From Lachnospiraceae bacterium (GTDB lineage: Bacteria > Bacillota > Clostridia > Lachnospirales > Lachnospiraceae): a DNA stretch of 64,000 nt. Below the pieces are notes generated by a model. It searched no databases and was not told where the DNA came from. It saw nothing but the letters and a program-made list of their open reading frames with translations. Numbering within the stretch: the first letter of the stretch is position 1; each line of letters starts with the position of its first letter. Positions 54,536 through 63,996 of this stretch are shown one piece after another. Both the position numbers and the translations under genes were made by a program. Location: positions 10,731-74,730 of the forward strand of contig JAEDCQ010000008.1 of the NCBI GenBank assembly GCA_016294075.1. The letters are read 5' to 3'.

Positions 54536-55353
54536 ATGATCCTACAGCTCCAATCGGGGTATTTGATTCGGGGGTCGGCGGATTGACCGTTGCAAGGGAA
54601 ATTATGCGCCAGATTCCAAACGAAAGGCTGATATATTTCGGAGATACGGCACGTGTGCCATATGGTAATAAATCGAAAGAAACCGTTACCAAATTCTCCA
54701 AGCAGATTGTGAGATTTTTAAAAACACAACGTGTGAAGGCAATTGTAATAGCTTGTAATACTGCCAGTGCATATGCACTGGATGAAATTGAAAAAGAGTT
54801 GGATATTCCGATTATCGGTGTAGTAAAACCCGGAGCACGTGTTGCTGCAGAGGTAACAAAAAATAAAAAAGTGGGTGTTATTGCAACAGCCGGTACAATT
54901 CAGAGCCGTATTTATACTGATTACATACAGGGGATACAAAAGGATATTCAGGTCATCGGAAAAGCATGTCCGCTTTTTGTACCGCTTGTTGAGGAAGGCC
55001 TTTTAGAGGATCCGGTTACGGATGAGATTGCAACAAGGTATCTGAATGAATTAAAGGATATTGATATTGATACCTTAATTCTGGGTTGTACGCACTATCC
55101 GTTGATTCGTTCTACATTGGGAAGAATTATGGGAGAGTCTGTAACACTTGTGAATCCTGCTTACGAAACAGCACGTGAATTAAAGGAATTATTGGCTGGA
55201 GAAGGACTTTTAAATCCGTCAACCAAAAGATTGGGAACAAATCAGTATCAATTCTTTGTATCGGATGGTGCGGATAAATTTAAGACATTTGCTAATTCGA
55301 TATTGAAATACGGAATATTATCAGCTCAGATTATTCATATTGAGGAGTATTAG
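54496..55353 (+). CDS. murI: Glutamate racemase
   Basis: MurI supplies D-glutamate for peptidoglycan. The 285-residue protein has IGVFDSGVGGLTVAREI near residue 20, GDTARVPYGNKS near 50 and the two catalytic cysteines in IACNTASAYAL (near 87) and LGCTHYPLIRS (near 197). Length is slightly above average because of a short N-terminal extension. GAAGGAA precedes the ATG. A YwiB-like gene starts 5 bases after its stop. Confidence 0.95.
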   Translation: MEKQELGKTGYALNDPTAPIGVFDSGVGGLTVAREIMRQIPNERLIYFGDTARVPYGNKSKETVTKFSKQIVRFLKTQRVKAIVIACNTASAYALDEIEKELDIPIIGVVKPGARVAAEVTKNKKVGVIATAGTIQSRIYTDYIQGIQKDIQVIGKACPLFVPLVEEGLLEDPVTDEIATRYLNELKDIDIDTLILGCTHYPLIRSTLGRIMGESVTLVNPAYETARELKELLAGEGLLNPSTKRLGTNQYQFFVSDGADKFKTFANSILKYGILSAQIIHIEEY

Positions 55354-55358
55354 AATTC

Positions 55359-55790
55359 ATGACAAAAGATGTTTTGATTGCGATTAAGGGCCTGCAGTTT
55401 GAAGAAACAGAGGATGCAGAGGAAATAGAGGTTATCCAGCGTGGTCAGTATTATCATAGAAACGGTTCCCATTATCTTGTATATGAGGAGCCGGTGGAGG
55501 GAAGCAGTGACGTAATCCTGAATCGTATTAAGTTTAGGGAGGGAGAAGTGATTGTCACAAAAAAAGGAGCGGTAAATGCCATGCTTTCTTTTAAACAAAA
55601 TGAAAAGAATATGACAAATTACACAACTCCTTACGGTAATCTTGTAATGGGTATCAATACACAACAGATTGCGCTTGACATGAACGAGGAAAAAATAGCC
55701 GTTCACGTTGAATATGCGCTTGACATCAACTATGTTTTTCTTGCGGATTGCAGGATAGCAATCACGGTAACGCCATTAAAAGAAATATAA
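55359..55790 (+). CDS. DUF1934 / YwiB-like lipocalin-fold protein
   Basis: The 143-residue cytosolic beta-barrel protein matches the YwiB family: an IKGLQ start, HYLVYEEP near 48, a central VTKKGAVNAMLSF near 70, and TPYGNLVMGINTQQI near 90. A closing VEYALDIN element follows. Function is not established. It is closely linked to murI and ends 3 bases from the converging 158-residue gene. Confidence 0.82.
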   Translation: MTKDVLIAIKGLQFEETEDAEEIEVIQRGQYYHRNGSHYLVYEEPVEGSSDVILNRIKFREGEVIVTKKGAVNAMLSFKQNEKNMTNYTTPYGNLVMGINTQQIALDMNEEKIAVHVEYALDINYVFLADCRIAITVTPLKEI

Positions 55791-55793
55791 GAC

Positions 55794-56270
55794 CTATTTT
55801 AGCGGTTTTGCACCGGCCTTACTCTGCGCCTGCTCCATAGCACGTTTGAAAAGGCCTTTCTTTTTTTGCTCCGCAATAATCGGTTTTCCGTGCAGACCCT
55901 TTACGTCTGTGATATAAATACCGCTTACGGTAGCCTTAACCTCTTTTTTTACCGGAACAATATCAAAAATTTTTTCATCACAGACAAGCGAGAGAATCTG
56001 CGGTCCGACTTTGGCCTTTACAATCGGAAGCTTTGAAAAACGCATGATACGGGGTGTCTGTGCGATTACAGCCTGCGGGAGACCGGATTCTTTCATTTTC
56101 AATCGCTTTTTGTCAATAATCAGCATGGATACGGTCTGTTTTGCTGCATCAATCTGTTCCTGCTGCTCGGCTTGTCTTTTCTGTGCTTTTTTACCTAAGA
56201 AATAAAGTACTACCACGGCAATAATCAGGATGATCAAAATCACCAATAGTACAATTGTAGACGTCTTCAT
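55794..56270 (-). CDS. Single-span membrane protein of unknown function
   Basis: The 158-residue protein, from ATG 56270 behind AGGAGG, has one very hydrophobic segment (about 4-27, rich in I, L and V) and a KKAQKRQAEQQEQ helical stretch. A soluble domain of about 100 residues follows (MLIIDKKRLKMKESGLP, then IMRFSKLPIVKAKVGPQILSL) with a Lys-rich end. It probably sits in the membrane with the domain in the cytoplasm. I recall similar proteins in Clostridia without a known function. Confidence 0.78.
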   Translation of the reverse strand: MKTSTIVLLVILIILIIAVVVLYFLGKKAQKRQAEQQEQIDAAKQTVSMLIIDKKRLKMKESGLPQAVIAQTPRIMRFSKLPIVKAKVGPQILSLVCDEKIFDIVPVKKEVKATVSGIYITDVKGLHGKPIIAEQKKKGLFKRAMEQAQSKAGAKPLK

Positions 56271-56446
56271 GAGTGTCCTCCTTAAAATATGATAACATGG
56301 CAATTCTATCATTTTTTTCAGGGTTACGCAATATCAAAAGAAATTGTGAAATAATTGTGAAAATACAATTTGTTCTTTATGTAACAATAAAAATGTGATA
56401 TAAAAGAGTTATTGCATAAATGATTTATGAAAGGTTTGGTTTTGAA

Positions 56447-57538
56447 ATGAAAAGAGTTTTAGCAGTTATTATGACAGTTGCTCTCGCCGCCACATTAATG
56501 GCCGGTTGCGGAAGCAGTAAGGAGGAAGATAATTTAAGCAGTATTAAATTTGAAAAATATGTTACATCGCTGGGCGAATATAAAGGGATGGAGTTATCTG
56601 CCGAAAAGCAGGAAATTTCAGATGAATATATGGAATCTTACATTGATTATATGTTAGAAAACAGTAAAGAGCCTGTTGAAGTAACAGGACGTGCCGTTGT
56701 TGAGGGCGATGTTGTAAATATCGATTATGTCGGTAAAAAGGATGGTGTTGCCTTTGACGGAGGAACTGCCGAAGGGTACGACCTGGAAATTGGTTCCGGA
56801 ACCTTTATTGATGGCTTTGAGGCCGGTTTGGTTGGCTGTAATATAGGGGATACAGTGGATTTGGATTTGACATTTCCCGAAGCCTATCCAAATGAGGAGC
56901 TTGCCGGAGCACCGGTTGTATTTACCGTGACGGTTAATTCCATAAGTGAGCTGGTAAGACCTGAGCTTAATGATGAGTATGTACAGAGCCTTGGGATGGA
57001 AGAGTGTCAGAATGTGGAAGAGTTCCGTGTTGCTGTAAGACAATCCTTAGAGGATAGTGCAGAGGCAAATTACAGAAATGAGCTACAGACGCAGGCCATT
57101 GATAAATTAATGGAAATCTGCGAATTCTCGGAGGAATATCCGGAAAAACTGGTTGATTACTATAAAAACCAGATAAATGATAATTTTGTGAATTCTGCCA
57201 AAGCCGTCGGAATGGAAATGACGGATTTCATATCCCAGTATTACGGAATGACCCAGGAACAGTTTGAAGCAGAGGTTACAAACGGTGCACAGAATTCTGC
57301 AAGACAGGCAGTGGCGTGTGCATTGATTGCAAAAAAAGAAGGCATTGAAGTGTCGGATGAAGAACTCAATGAGAAAGTCCGGCAAAATTATGCAAATTTT
57401 GGCTATGATTCATTGGAAGCTTATATGGAAAGCGGTGCGGCAGAGGATTACCGGGATTATCTTTTAACCTCAAAGGTTTTGGATTTCCTGATAGATAATG
57501 CAAACGTAACGGAACCTGTCAGTGAAACGGAACAGTAA
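56447..57538 (+). CDS. Trigger-factor-like FKBP lipoprotein
   Basis: The 363-residue protein has a lipoprotein signal ending LMAGC (about residue 20), so it should be anchored outside the membrane. An FKBP-type peptidyl-prolyl isomerase domain (about 75-165: GDVVNIDYVGKKDGVAFDGG, then GTFIDGFEAGLVGCNIGD) is followed by a trigger-factor-like helical C-terminal domain (170-350). The ribosome-binding N-domain of true trigger factor is missing. A role as an extracytoplasmic folding helper is likely. ATG 56447 is chosen for its signal sequence; the earlier start at 56420 would disrupt it. The next gene encodes a secreted wall hydrolase. Confidence 0.88.
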   Translation: MKRVLAVIMTVALAATLMAGCGSSKEEDNLSSIKFEKYVTSLGEYKGMELSAEKQEISDEYMESYIDYMLENSKEPVEVTGRAVVEGDVVNIDYVGKKDGVAFDGGTAEGYDLEIGSGTFIDGFEAGLVGCNIGDTVDLDLTFPEAYPNEELAGAPVVFTVTVNSISELVRPELNDEYVQSLGMEECQNVEEFRVAVRQSLEDSAEANYRNELQTQAIDKLMEICEFSEEYPEKLVDYYKNQINDNFVNSAKAVGMEMTDFISQYYGMTQEQFEAEVTNGAQNSARQAVACALIAKKEGIEVSDEELNEKVRQNYANFGYDSLEAYMESGAAEDYRDYLLTSKVLDFLIDNANVTEPVSETEQ

Positions 57539-57558
57539 CAATAAAATAAGAGGAAGAA

Positions 57559-58737
57559 ATGAGAAAACGGATTTTTTTATTGTTCTTAAGCTTTTCATTA
57601 TATTTGACATATTTTATGGCATATTTTATGCTGCAGCCGGTAAAAGTATTTGCAACACCTGTTTCCGAGCTTAAGGAGCAGAAGGCTTTAAATGAACAGA
57701 AGCTTAACGAGGTAAATCAGGAGATATCTTCTTTGAGTCAGGAGTCAAAGGGCATTACGGAGGAAATCGGAGAAATAGATGATCAGCTTGTTGAAGTTAT
57801 CGCGAGTGTCAGTCTTCTGGAGGATGATATTGAGGAAGTAGAGAAACAGATTGAAGTTACAAAAGCCGAATACGAAGAGGCAAAACAGAAGGAAGAAAAT
57901 CAGTATGCGGCTATGAAGAAAAGAATTCAGTATATGTATGAAAAGGGTGAGGCATCTTATCTTTCGTTATTGTTGGGAGCGGACGAATTATCGGATGTTG
58001 TAAACCGGGCAGAATATATTGAGAAGCTGTACGAATATGATGATAAAGTGTTAAAGGAATATATAGAGGTAAAACAGGCAGTTGAGGCAAAAAAGACGGA
58101 GCTGGAAGAAGAACAATCCGAACTGGAAGCGAACATGTATGAGCTGGAGGAAGAGAAGAAGGCTCTCGATGAGCTGCTTGCGGAAAAGAAAGCTCAGCAG
58201 GAGGATTTTGAAAACAGATTAGCAAAGGCAAAACAGGAAGCGGCGGCATATAAAGCTAAAATTAAACAGCAAAACAGCCAGATTCGGAAATTAGAGGAAG
58301 AGGAAAAAGCACGATTGGCTGCGCAGGCTAAAAAGAACAATTCTTCCGGCAGTATAGATTCCGCCGGAATAATAAGCGGAGCTAACGGAAGTGCCGGCGG
58401 TAAAGAAATCGCTTCTTACGCATGCAAATTTGTAGGAAATCCGTATGTTGCCGGCGGAACAAGCTTAACGAACGGCGCGGACTGCTCCGGCTTTACATAT
58501 GCGGTTTATCAGGCATTCGGGTATTCCATTCCACGTACTTCCACGGCACAGAGAAGCGCCGGGAGAGGGGTCACCTATGCGGAAGCAGAACCAGGAGATA
58601 TTATTTGTTATGCCGGACATGTAGCAATTTATCTGGGCGGCGGCCGGATTGTACATGCAAGTACACCGGCAACGGGTATAAAATACGGAACCGCCACATA
58701 TAAAGAAATAGTAGCTGTAAGGAGAATTGTAAATTAA
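57559..58737 (+). CDS. Secreted NlpC/P60 peptidoglycan hydrolase with coiled coil
   Basis: The 392-residue protein has a signal peptide (1-31), then a long Glu/Lys-rich coiled coil (about 35-260) of the CwlO/PcsB type. A Ser/Gly linker leads to an NlpC/P60 endopeptidase domain (about 285-392). The catalytic residues are Cys in GADCSGFTYAVYQ (near 308), His in AGHVAIYLGGG (near 354) and His in RIVHAST (near 366). Such enzymes cut within the stem peptide and are often controlled by FtsEX; no ftsEX is in this window. AGAGGAAG precedes the ATG. Confidence 0.93.
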   Translation: MRKRIFLLFLSFSLYLTYFMAYFMLQPVKVFATPVSELKEQKALNEQKLNEVNQEISSLSQESKGITEEIGEIDDQLVEVIASVSLLEDDIEEVEKQIEVTKAEYEEAKQKEENQYAAMKKRIQYMYEKGEASYLSLLLGADELSDVVNRAEYIEKLYEYDDKVLKEYIEVKQAVEAKKTELEEEQSELEANMYELEEEKKALDELLAEKKAQQEDFENRLAKAKQEAAAYKAKIKQQNSQIRKLEEEEKARLAAQAKKNNSSGSIDSAGIISGANGSAGGKEIASYACKFVGNPYVAGGTSLTNGADCSGFTYAVYQAFGYSIPRTSTAQRSAGRGVTYAEAEPGDIICYAGHVAIYLGGGRIVHASTPATGIKYGTATYKEIVAVRRIVN

Positions 58738-58745
58738 CAGATATA

Positions 58746-58789
58746 AAAAGAACGGGTGCAGTCCATGTGCGGACTGCATCCGTTCTTTT
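58746..58789. terminator. Bidirectional terminator between the NlpC/P60 gene and trkH
   Basis: A 19-bp stem with one G-U pair, AAAAGAACGGGTGCAGTCC (58746-58764) with 58771-58789, and a 6-base loop. Confidence 0.92.
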
Positions 58790-58817
58790 AAGGTTTATAG
58801 GTAAGCTGTTATATTAA

Positions 58818-60290
58818 CTATGACGCTTTCTTTTTGCATTCTTTACACGGTAAAAATTCTTTCCAGATAGAAGGCACAAACAATAAAAGCAATGGGAATA
58901 ATTCCAAACGCCCGGCCAGCATGTCAAACATCAGAACATATTTTGTAAAATGATTAAAGTGACTGAAATTCTGCGATGGTCCGGCAAGCTCCAGTCCCGG
59001 ACCGATGTTATTAATGGTTGCAGCTACTGCCGTAAAGTTTGTAACCATGTCCTTTTCTTCAAAAGAAACAGCCAGAACCGAAAAGCTGAATACAATTAAA
59101 AACGTAATAAAATATACATTTGTTGCACGAATAACTTCGTGTTCAATCGGCTTTCCGTCAAGCTTAATCTTTTTGATGCTTCGCGGGTGAATATAGCTGT
59201 TGATTTCTTTTATTACTGTTTTAATAACTGTAATAAAGCGGGATACTTTGATACCTCCGCCGGTGCTGCCCGCACAGGCTCCGATAAACATCAAAAGAAC
59301 AAGTATTGTTTTGCTTGCACCGGACCATTCATTAAAATCCACTGTGGAAAAACCCGTAGTTGTAATAATGGAAGCAACCTGAAAGGCAGAATGCGTCAGC
59401 GCATCGAAAACCTGCATCGAGCTTTTCAACAATTCCACAAAGATAATGCCTGTTGCGGCAAGTATAATGAGAATATATGCCCGAACCTCTTCCATTGAAA
59501 AAGCTTTTTTAAACTGACGGAAAAGAATCAGATAATATGCATTAAAATTAACTCCGAAGAGAATCATGAAGATGGTTATTATCCATTGAAGATGTGGTGC
59601 ATATCCGGCAATACTGCTGTTTTTTATACCAAACCCCCCTGTTCCGGCAGTGCCGAAAGTAGTGGTTATTGCATCAAAAAACGGCATGCCGCCAATTAAT
59701 AAAAGAACAAGCTCCAGTATGGATAAAGCAAAATAAATCAGATAAAGAATACGCGCGGTATATTTCATCTTCGGAACAAGCTTGCCGACAGAAGGACCGG
59801 GGCTTTCTGCCTTCATCAGATTGATATTGGAACCGCCGCTCATAGGCACGATTGCAAGTAAAAAGACAAGAACGCCCATGCCGCCAATCCAATGTGTGAA
59901 GCTGCGCCAGAACAAGGAGCAGTGGGACAGTGCTTCCACGTCGTTTAAAATACTTGCCCCTGTTGTAGTGAATCCCGAAATGGTTTCAAATAACGCATCG
60001 GTAAAGGAAGGGATTTCACCCGTCAAAACAAAAGGAACGGCACCTACAATACTCAATATTATCCAACTGAGTGCAGTGGTTATGCAGCCTTCCTTTAAAT
60101 AAAAGACAGTATTTTCTGCTTTCTTTATAGTCATGGCAATTCCGAGAACGCCGCTTAAAACAGCAACAAGGAGAAAATACATACCCTCCGTCTCGTTGTA
60201 AAACACCGAAACAATACATGGCAGCAGCATTAATGCCGCTTCGATTTTGAGTACATTACCCAGAATGTAACGAATAATTGCACGATTCAT
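58818..60290 (-). CDS. trkH: TrkH/KtrB-family potassium uptake membrane subunit
   Basis: The 490-residue channel-like transporter takes up potassium. It has about ten membrane or pore segments, and the four selectivity loops can be seen as FTTTGASIL (near 111), FGTAGTGGFGI near 218, TTTGFSTVDF near 315 and ATINNIGPGLELAG near 435. Length matches TrkH. It begins 23 bases after trkA, so the two form one operon on the minus strand. Confidence 0.93.
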   Translation of the reverse strand: MNRAIIRYILGNVLKIEAALMLLPCIVSVFYNETEGMYFLLVAVLSGVLGIAMTIKKAENTVFYLKEGCITTALSWIILSIVGAVPFVLTGEIPSFTDALFETISGFTTTGASILNDVEALSHCSLFWRSFTHWIGGMGVLVFLLAIVPMSGGSNINLMKAESPGPSVGKLVPKMKYTARILYLIYFALSILELVLLLIGGMPFFDAITTTFGTAGTGGFGIKNSSIAGYAPHLQWIITIFMILFGVNFNAYYLILFRQFKKAFSMEEVRAYILIILAATGIIFVELLKSSMQVFDALTHSAFQVASIITTTGFSTVDFNEWSGASKTILVLLMFIGACAGSTGGGIKVSRFITVIKTVIKEINSYIHPRSIKKIKLDGKPIEHEVIRATNVYFITFLIVFSFSVLAVSFEEKDMVTNFTAVAATINNIGPGLELAGPSQNFSHFNHFTKYVLMFDMLAGRLELFPLLLLFVPSIWKEFLPCKECKKKAS

Positions 60291-60313
60291 AATTTCTTTT
60301 CCTTATCAATTTA

Positions 60314-61705
60314 TCAATCAGCCAGAATATCTTGTATATCATGAAAACCGGTATGCGTTGTTACAATCATGACCGTATCTCCCAGACGGATACAGTCGAG
60401 ACCGTTCGGAATGATAATATCGCCGTTGCGGTTGATAAAGGACACCAATAAATTTTTCTTAAGCTTCAAGTCCTTGAAGGGAATATCGGTTACGGCGGAT
60501 TTTTCATCCACACGGAACTCTATGGCTTCCACACGATGATCAAACATATGATACAATGTTTCGATGTTGCTGTTCATGGAATCCTTTTTTGCACGTACAT
60601 AAGCAATAATCGCCTCTGAGGTAATGTATTTCGGATATACGACACTTCCCAAGTCCAGACTGCTGATAACATCCTTAAAATTAATGCGGTTAATTTTGGT
60701 GATAACCTTCGCTTTAGAAACCTGTCTTGCATGAAGCGTCAAAAGAATATTTTCCTCGTCTATTCCTGTTAAAGGAACAAAGGATTCCACATATTCAATT
60801 CCCTCCTCACGTAGCAAATCCTTGTCGGTTCCGTCACCGTTTATGATAATTGCCTGCGGAAGAAGAATACTGAGTTCCTCGCAGCGAGCCTTGTCTACTT
60901 CAATAATCTTAACGGAAATACCCATGTGCAGGAGGCGTTTCGCAAGATAATATGCTGCCTTGCCTCCGCCGATAATCATTGTACTTTTAACCTTATTGGT
61001 TTTAAAACCAATGTTTCCGAGAAACTGCTTTGTTAATTTACGGGAGGATACAAAAGAAGCTACGTCCCCGGCTACCATTGTAAAATCACCGGAAGGAATA
61101 TATACCTCGCCGTTACGTTCTATGGCACAAATAAGCACCTTCGTATTAATCATCTTACTTAAATTGGCAATTGTCATGCCGTCTAAGAGGTTACCCTCGG
61201 GAATCTTGAACTTAATCAGCTCGGCCTGGCCATGAGCAAACGAATTGACCTCTAAAGCGGAAGGCAGATACAAAATGCGCGCCGCTTCTCTTGAAACTTC
61301 ATATTCGGGGTTAATAATCATCGCAAGCCCCAGCTTATCACGAAGATAGCCGATTTCCTTATTATATTCGGGATTTCGGACTCTTGCGATTGCGGCACAG
61401 TTACCGACCCGTCTTGCAACCGTACAGCATAACAGATTCAACTCGTCAGAATCCGTTACGGCAATAATCAAATCCGTGTTTTCGATTCCGGCATCCTTCT
61501 GTACGCTATAGCTGGCACCGTTCCCAACAATACCCATAACGTCATACATATTTGTTAATGTTTGGATTGTCTGAGGATTCTTATCAATTATTGTGATATC
61601 GTGTCCCTCCTGACACAACTGCTCAATAAGAGTCGAACCAACCTTACCACAACCTACAATAATAATATTTAAACCCTGTGGTAGAGAATTTTTTTTCTTT
61701 AGCAT
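60314..61705 (-). CDS. trkA: TrkA potassium uptake regulatory subunit
   Basis: The 463-residue cytosolic protein gates TrkH. It has two tandem RCK units, each with a nucleotide-binding Rossmann fold and a TrkA-C domain. The first is NIIIVGCGKVGSTLIEQL (near 14), followed by IDKNPQTIQ and AVTDSDELNLL. The second is TMIIGGGKAAYYLAKRL near 236. The second glycine motif is less canonical, so NAD binding may differ between halves. ATG 61705 is used because GGAGG sits 10 bases upstream; the longer reading to 61831 is unsupported. Confidence 0.93.
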   Translation of the reverse strand: MLKKKNSLPQGLNIIIVGCGKVGSTLIEQLCQEGHDITIIDKNPQTIQTLTNMYDVMGIVGNGASYSVQKDAGIENTDLIIAVTDSDELNLLCCTVARRVGNCAAIARVRNPEYNKEIGYLRDKLGLAMIINPEYEVSREAARILYLPSALEVNSFAHGQAELIKFKIPEGNLLDGMTIANLSKMINTKVLICAIERNGEVYIPSGDFTMVAGDVASFVSSRKLTKQFLGNIGFKTNKVKSTMIIGGGKAAYYLAKRLLHMGISVKIIEVDKARCEELSILLPQAIIINGDGTDKDLLREEGIEYVESFVPLTGIDEENILLTLHARQVSKAKVITKINRINFKDVISSLDLGSVVYPKYITSEAIIAYVRAKKDSMNSNIETLYHMFDHRVEAIEFRVDEKSAVTDIPFKDLKLKKNLLVSFINRNGDIIIPNGLDCIRLGDTVMIVTTHTGFHDIQDILAD

Positions 61706-61729
61706 GGTTATCATACCTCCATCCACATC

Positions 61730-61735
61730 ACTATA
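61730..61735 (-). promoter_or_regulatory. Extended -10 element for trkA-trkH
   Basis: On the minus strand TGGTATAGT, an extended -10 box about 25 bases before the trkA start. No convincing -35 box is present. Confidence 0.42.
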
Positions 61736-61803
61736 CCATTTTATGCTGAAAAATGCATTATGTTGTTGAAATATTCGATAAAGAATTTCTTCCCGGCCGG
61801 CTG

Positions 61804-61832
61804 TCATATCCGAACAAATCTTTTCATACAAT
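61804..61832 (+). promoter_or_regulatory. Sigma-E-type promoter of spoIIID
   Basis: TCATATC (61804-61810), exactly 14 bases, then CATACAAT (61825-61832). The sigma-E pattern KMATATT-N14-CATACAMT is matched at 6/7 and 8/8. SpoIIID is a known sigma-E target in Bacillus, so motif and gene identity support each other. RNA would begin near 61839. Confidence 0.82.
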
Positions 61833-61859
61833 GTAAAAAAATGTTCTGAGGGGTTTCCT

Positions 61860-62129
61860 TTGAAAGATTATATCGAAGAAAGAGCAATCGATATTGCCAA
61901 TTATATTATCGAAAACAATACAACCGTGAGGCAGACGGCAAAACAATTTGGAATCAGTAAATCGACTGTACATAAGGACGTAACAGAAAGATTGGAGCAG
62001 ATAAATCCGGCACTTGCAGGTGAGGCAAGAAAGGTTCTGGAAATAAACAAATCAGAGAGGCATATCAGGGGCGGTTTGGCAACAAAGGATAAATATATGC
62101 GTGAAAGATATCTGCATCAGCACGCATAG
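61860..62129 (+). CDS. spoIIID: Sporulation transcription regulator SpoIIID
   Basis: The 89-residue mother-cell regulator matches SpoIIID along its length: DYIEERAIDIANYI, then the helix-turn-helix TVRQTAKQFGISKSTVHKDV (residues 22-41). The basic C-terminal DNA-binding tail follows with SERHIRGGLATKDKY (near 65-80). It starts at TTG 61860, which gives the family N-terminus and has GAGGGG 6 bases upstream; there is no in-frame ATG nearby. It diverges from trkA. The mbl gene that often neighbours spoIIID is absent. Confidence 0.95.
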   Translation: MKDYIEERAIDIANYIIENNTTVRQTAKQFGISKSTVHKDVTERLEQINPALAGEARKVLEINKSERHIRGGLATKDKYMRERYLHQHA

Positions 62130-62179
62130 ACGGGGCAGCCACTAAACTGTTTATTCATGTATGAAATAATACTTTTTTC

Positions 62180-62208
62180 TTGTCATATAAAAAGTCTGGT
62201 TTTATAAT
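62180..62208 (+). promoter_or_regulatory. Sigma-A promoter for guaA
   Basis: TTGTCA (62180-62185), 17 bases, TATAAT (62203-62208). The leader of about 60 bases shows no purine-riboswitch core. Confidence 0.8.
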
Positions 62209-62276
62209 GATAACGTATTTCGGGGTTATAGGATTAGAAATGTTGGGAAGACTTTTTACAGAAATGAGGAACATAC

Positions 62277-63821
62277 ATGGAACAGGAAAAAGTAATTGTC
62301 ATTGACTTTGGCGGGCAGTATAACCAGCTCGTAGCCAGACGTGTCAGGGAATGTAATGTGTATTGTGAAATATACTCCTACAAGACTGATTTAGAGCAGA
62401 TAAAAAGCATGAATCCGAAGGGAATCATTTTAACCGGCGGACCAAACAGTTGTTATGAAGAGGGTGCACCGACTTATCGTAAGGAGTTATTTGAGCTTGG
62501 CGTGCCGGTACTCGGACTTTGTTACGGCGCACAGCTTATGATGCATGTGCTTGGCGGCAAGGTGGAAAAAGCGCCTGTACGTGAGTACGGAAAAACAGAA
62601 GTATTTGTGGAGAACGGTTCCCCTCTTTTTACAGATGTTAAGAGTACAACAATCTGCTGGATGAGCCATTTTGATTATATTTCCCGAGTTGCACCGGGAT
62701 TTTCCGTTATAGCACATACGGCAGACTGCCCGGTGGCGGCAGCAGAAGACCGTACGAAGAATCTGTATGCGATTCAATTCCATCCCGAGGTACTGCATAC
62801 CGAAGAGGGAACGAAAATGTTATATAATTTCGTAAGAAATATATGTGGCTGTGCCGGAACGTGGCGTATGGATTCCTTTGTGGAAAATTCCATTATAGAG
62901 ATTAGAAAGAAGATAGGGAACGGTCGTGTACTCTGCGGTCTCTCGGGCGGTGTGGATTCCTCCGTTGCGGCTGTTTTGTTATCAAAAGCCATTGGCAATC
63001 AGTTGACCTGCGTATTTGTTGACCACGGTCTACTTCGTAAGGATGAAGGCGACGAAGTGGAAGCGATATTCGGACCGGACGGTAATTATGATTTAAATTT
63101 TATCCGTGTTAATGCGCAGGAACGTTTTTATATCAAATTGGCAGGGGAAACCGAACCGGAGCATAAACGTAAGATTATCGGAGAAGAATTCATCCGCGTA
63201 TTTGAAGAAGAGGCAAAGAAAATCGGTACTGTGGATTTCCTTGTGCAGGGAACGATTTATCCGGACGTTGTGGAGAGCGGACTTGGCGGTGAATCCGTTG
63301 TCATCAAATCTCATCATAATGTAGGCGGACTTCCCGATTATGTTGATTTTAAGGAAATCATCGAACCTCTCCGCAATCTTTTTAAAGACGAAGTACGAAA
63401 GGTTGGCTTAGAGCTTGGTATTCCGGAAAAACTTGTGTTCCGTCAGCCGTTCCCGGGTCCGGGTCTTGGCGTACGTATCATCGGCGATATCACTGCCGAA
63501 AAGGTCCGTATTGTGCAGGAGGCGGATGCCATCTACAGAGAAGAAGTGGAAAAAGCCGGATTGGGACGCAGCATTGGACAGTACTTTGCAGCATTAACTA
63601 ACATGCGCTCCGTTGGAGTCATGGGAGATGAAAGAACCTACGATTATGCAGTCGCCCTTCGTGCAGTCAATACAATTGACTTTATGACCGCAGAAGCAGC
63701 GGATATTCCGTTCGAGGTGTTACAGACAGTAATGAGCCGAATTATTAATGAGGTCAGAGGCGTAAACCGCGTATTCTACGACCTGACCAGCAAACCACCG
63801 GGAACGATTGAGTTCGAATAG
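62277..63821 (+). CDS. guaA: GMP synthase (glutamine-hydrolysing)
   Basis: The 514-residue enzyme converts XMP to GMP. A class I glutamine amidotransferase domain (1-195) has [14 protein letters not shown], the catalytic Cys in [11 protein letters not shown] (near 80) and the His-Glu pair in [12 protein letters not shown] (near 170). The ATP-pyrophosphatase domain has [15 protein letters not shown] near 222. The C-terminal dimerisation domain has [16 protein letters not shown] near 390 and ends KPPGTIEFE, the standard close. ATGAGGAA precedes the ATG. Confidence 0.97.
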   Translation: MEQEKVIVIDFGGQYNQLVARRVRECNVYCEIYSYKTDLEQIKSMNPKGIILTGGPNSCYEEGAPTYRKELFELGVPVLGLCYGAQLMMHVLGGKVEKAPVREYGKTEVFVENGSPLFTDVKSTTICWMSHFDYISRVAPGFSVIAHTADCPVAAAEDRTKNLYAIQFHPEVLHTEEGTKMLYNFVRNICGCAGTWRMDSFVENSIIEIRKKIGNGRVLCGLSGGVDSSVAAVLLSKAIGNQLTCVFVDHGLLRKDEGDEVEAIFGPDGNYDLNFIRVNAQERFYIKLAGETEPEHKRKIIGEEFIRVFEEEAKKIGTVDFLVQGTIYPDVVESGLGGESVVIKSHHNVGGLPDYVDFKEIIEPLRNLFKDEVRKVGLELGIPEKLVFRQPFPGPGLGVRIIGDITAEKVRIVQEADAIYREEVEKAGLGRSIGQYFAALTNMRSVGVMGDERTYDYAVALRAVNTIDFMTAEAADIPFEVLQTVMSRIINEVRGVNRVFYDLTSKPPGTIEFE

Positions 63822-63844
63822 AGAAAACTGATTATCTTCGTCCC

Positions 63845-63896
63845 CGATTTTCCAAAATCGTTCGAATTTTCGAATGAAAATTTTCTTGAAAAGTAA
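63845..63896. repeat. Cluster of short palindromes after guaA
   Basis: CGATTTTCCAAAATCG (63845-63860), TTCGAA and GAAAATTTTC follow one another within 50 bases. They may fold into alternative small hairpins. No role can be assigned. Confidence 0.4.
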
Positions 63897-63907
63897 GGGA
63901 AAAAATA

Positions 63908-63947
63908 AAGAAGGAAGCATTAGACCAAAGGTCTTTTGCTTCTTTTT
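63908..63947 (+). terminator. Terminator downstream of guaA
   Basis: Stem parts GAAGC/GCTTC and AGACC/GGTCT with small internal loops, followed by TTTTTG. Confidence 0.75.
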
Positions 63948-63967
63948 GTATCAGCATAAAAATAAAC

Positions 63968-63996
63968 CACCTGCTATGCAGGTGTGTCCACGGACA
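63968..63996. repeat. Two adjacent hairpins at the right edge, possible mobile-element end
   Basis: CACCTGC-TAT-GCAGGTG (63968-63984) is followed at once by TGTCC-AC-GGACA (63985-63996). Tight subterminal hairpins with few-base loops are typical of IS200/IS605-type element ends, but the window stops four bases later so no transposase can be seen. Confidence 0.3.

Noticed and set aside
62209..62276. Purine riboswitch before guaA
   Set aside because: The leader is only about 60 bases and lacks the conserved paired loops of the purine aptamer.
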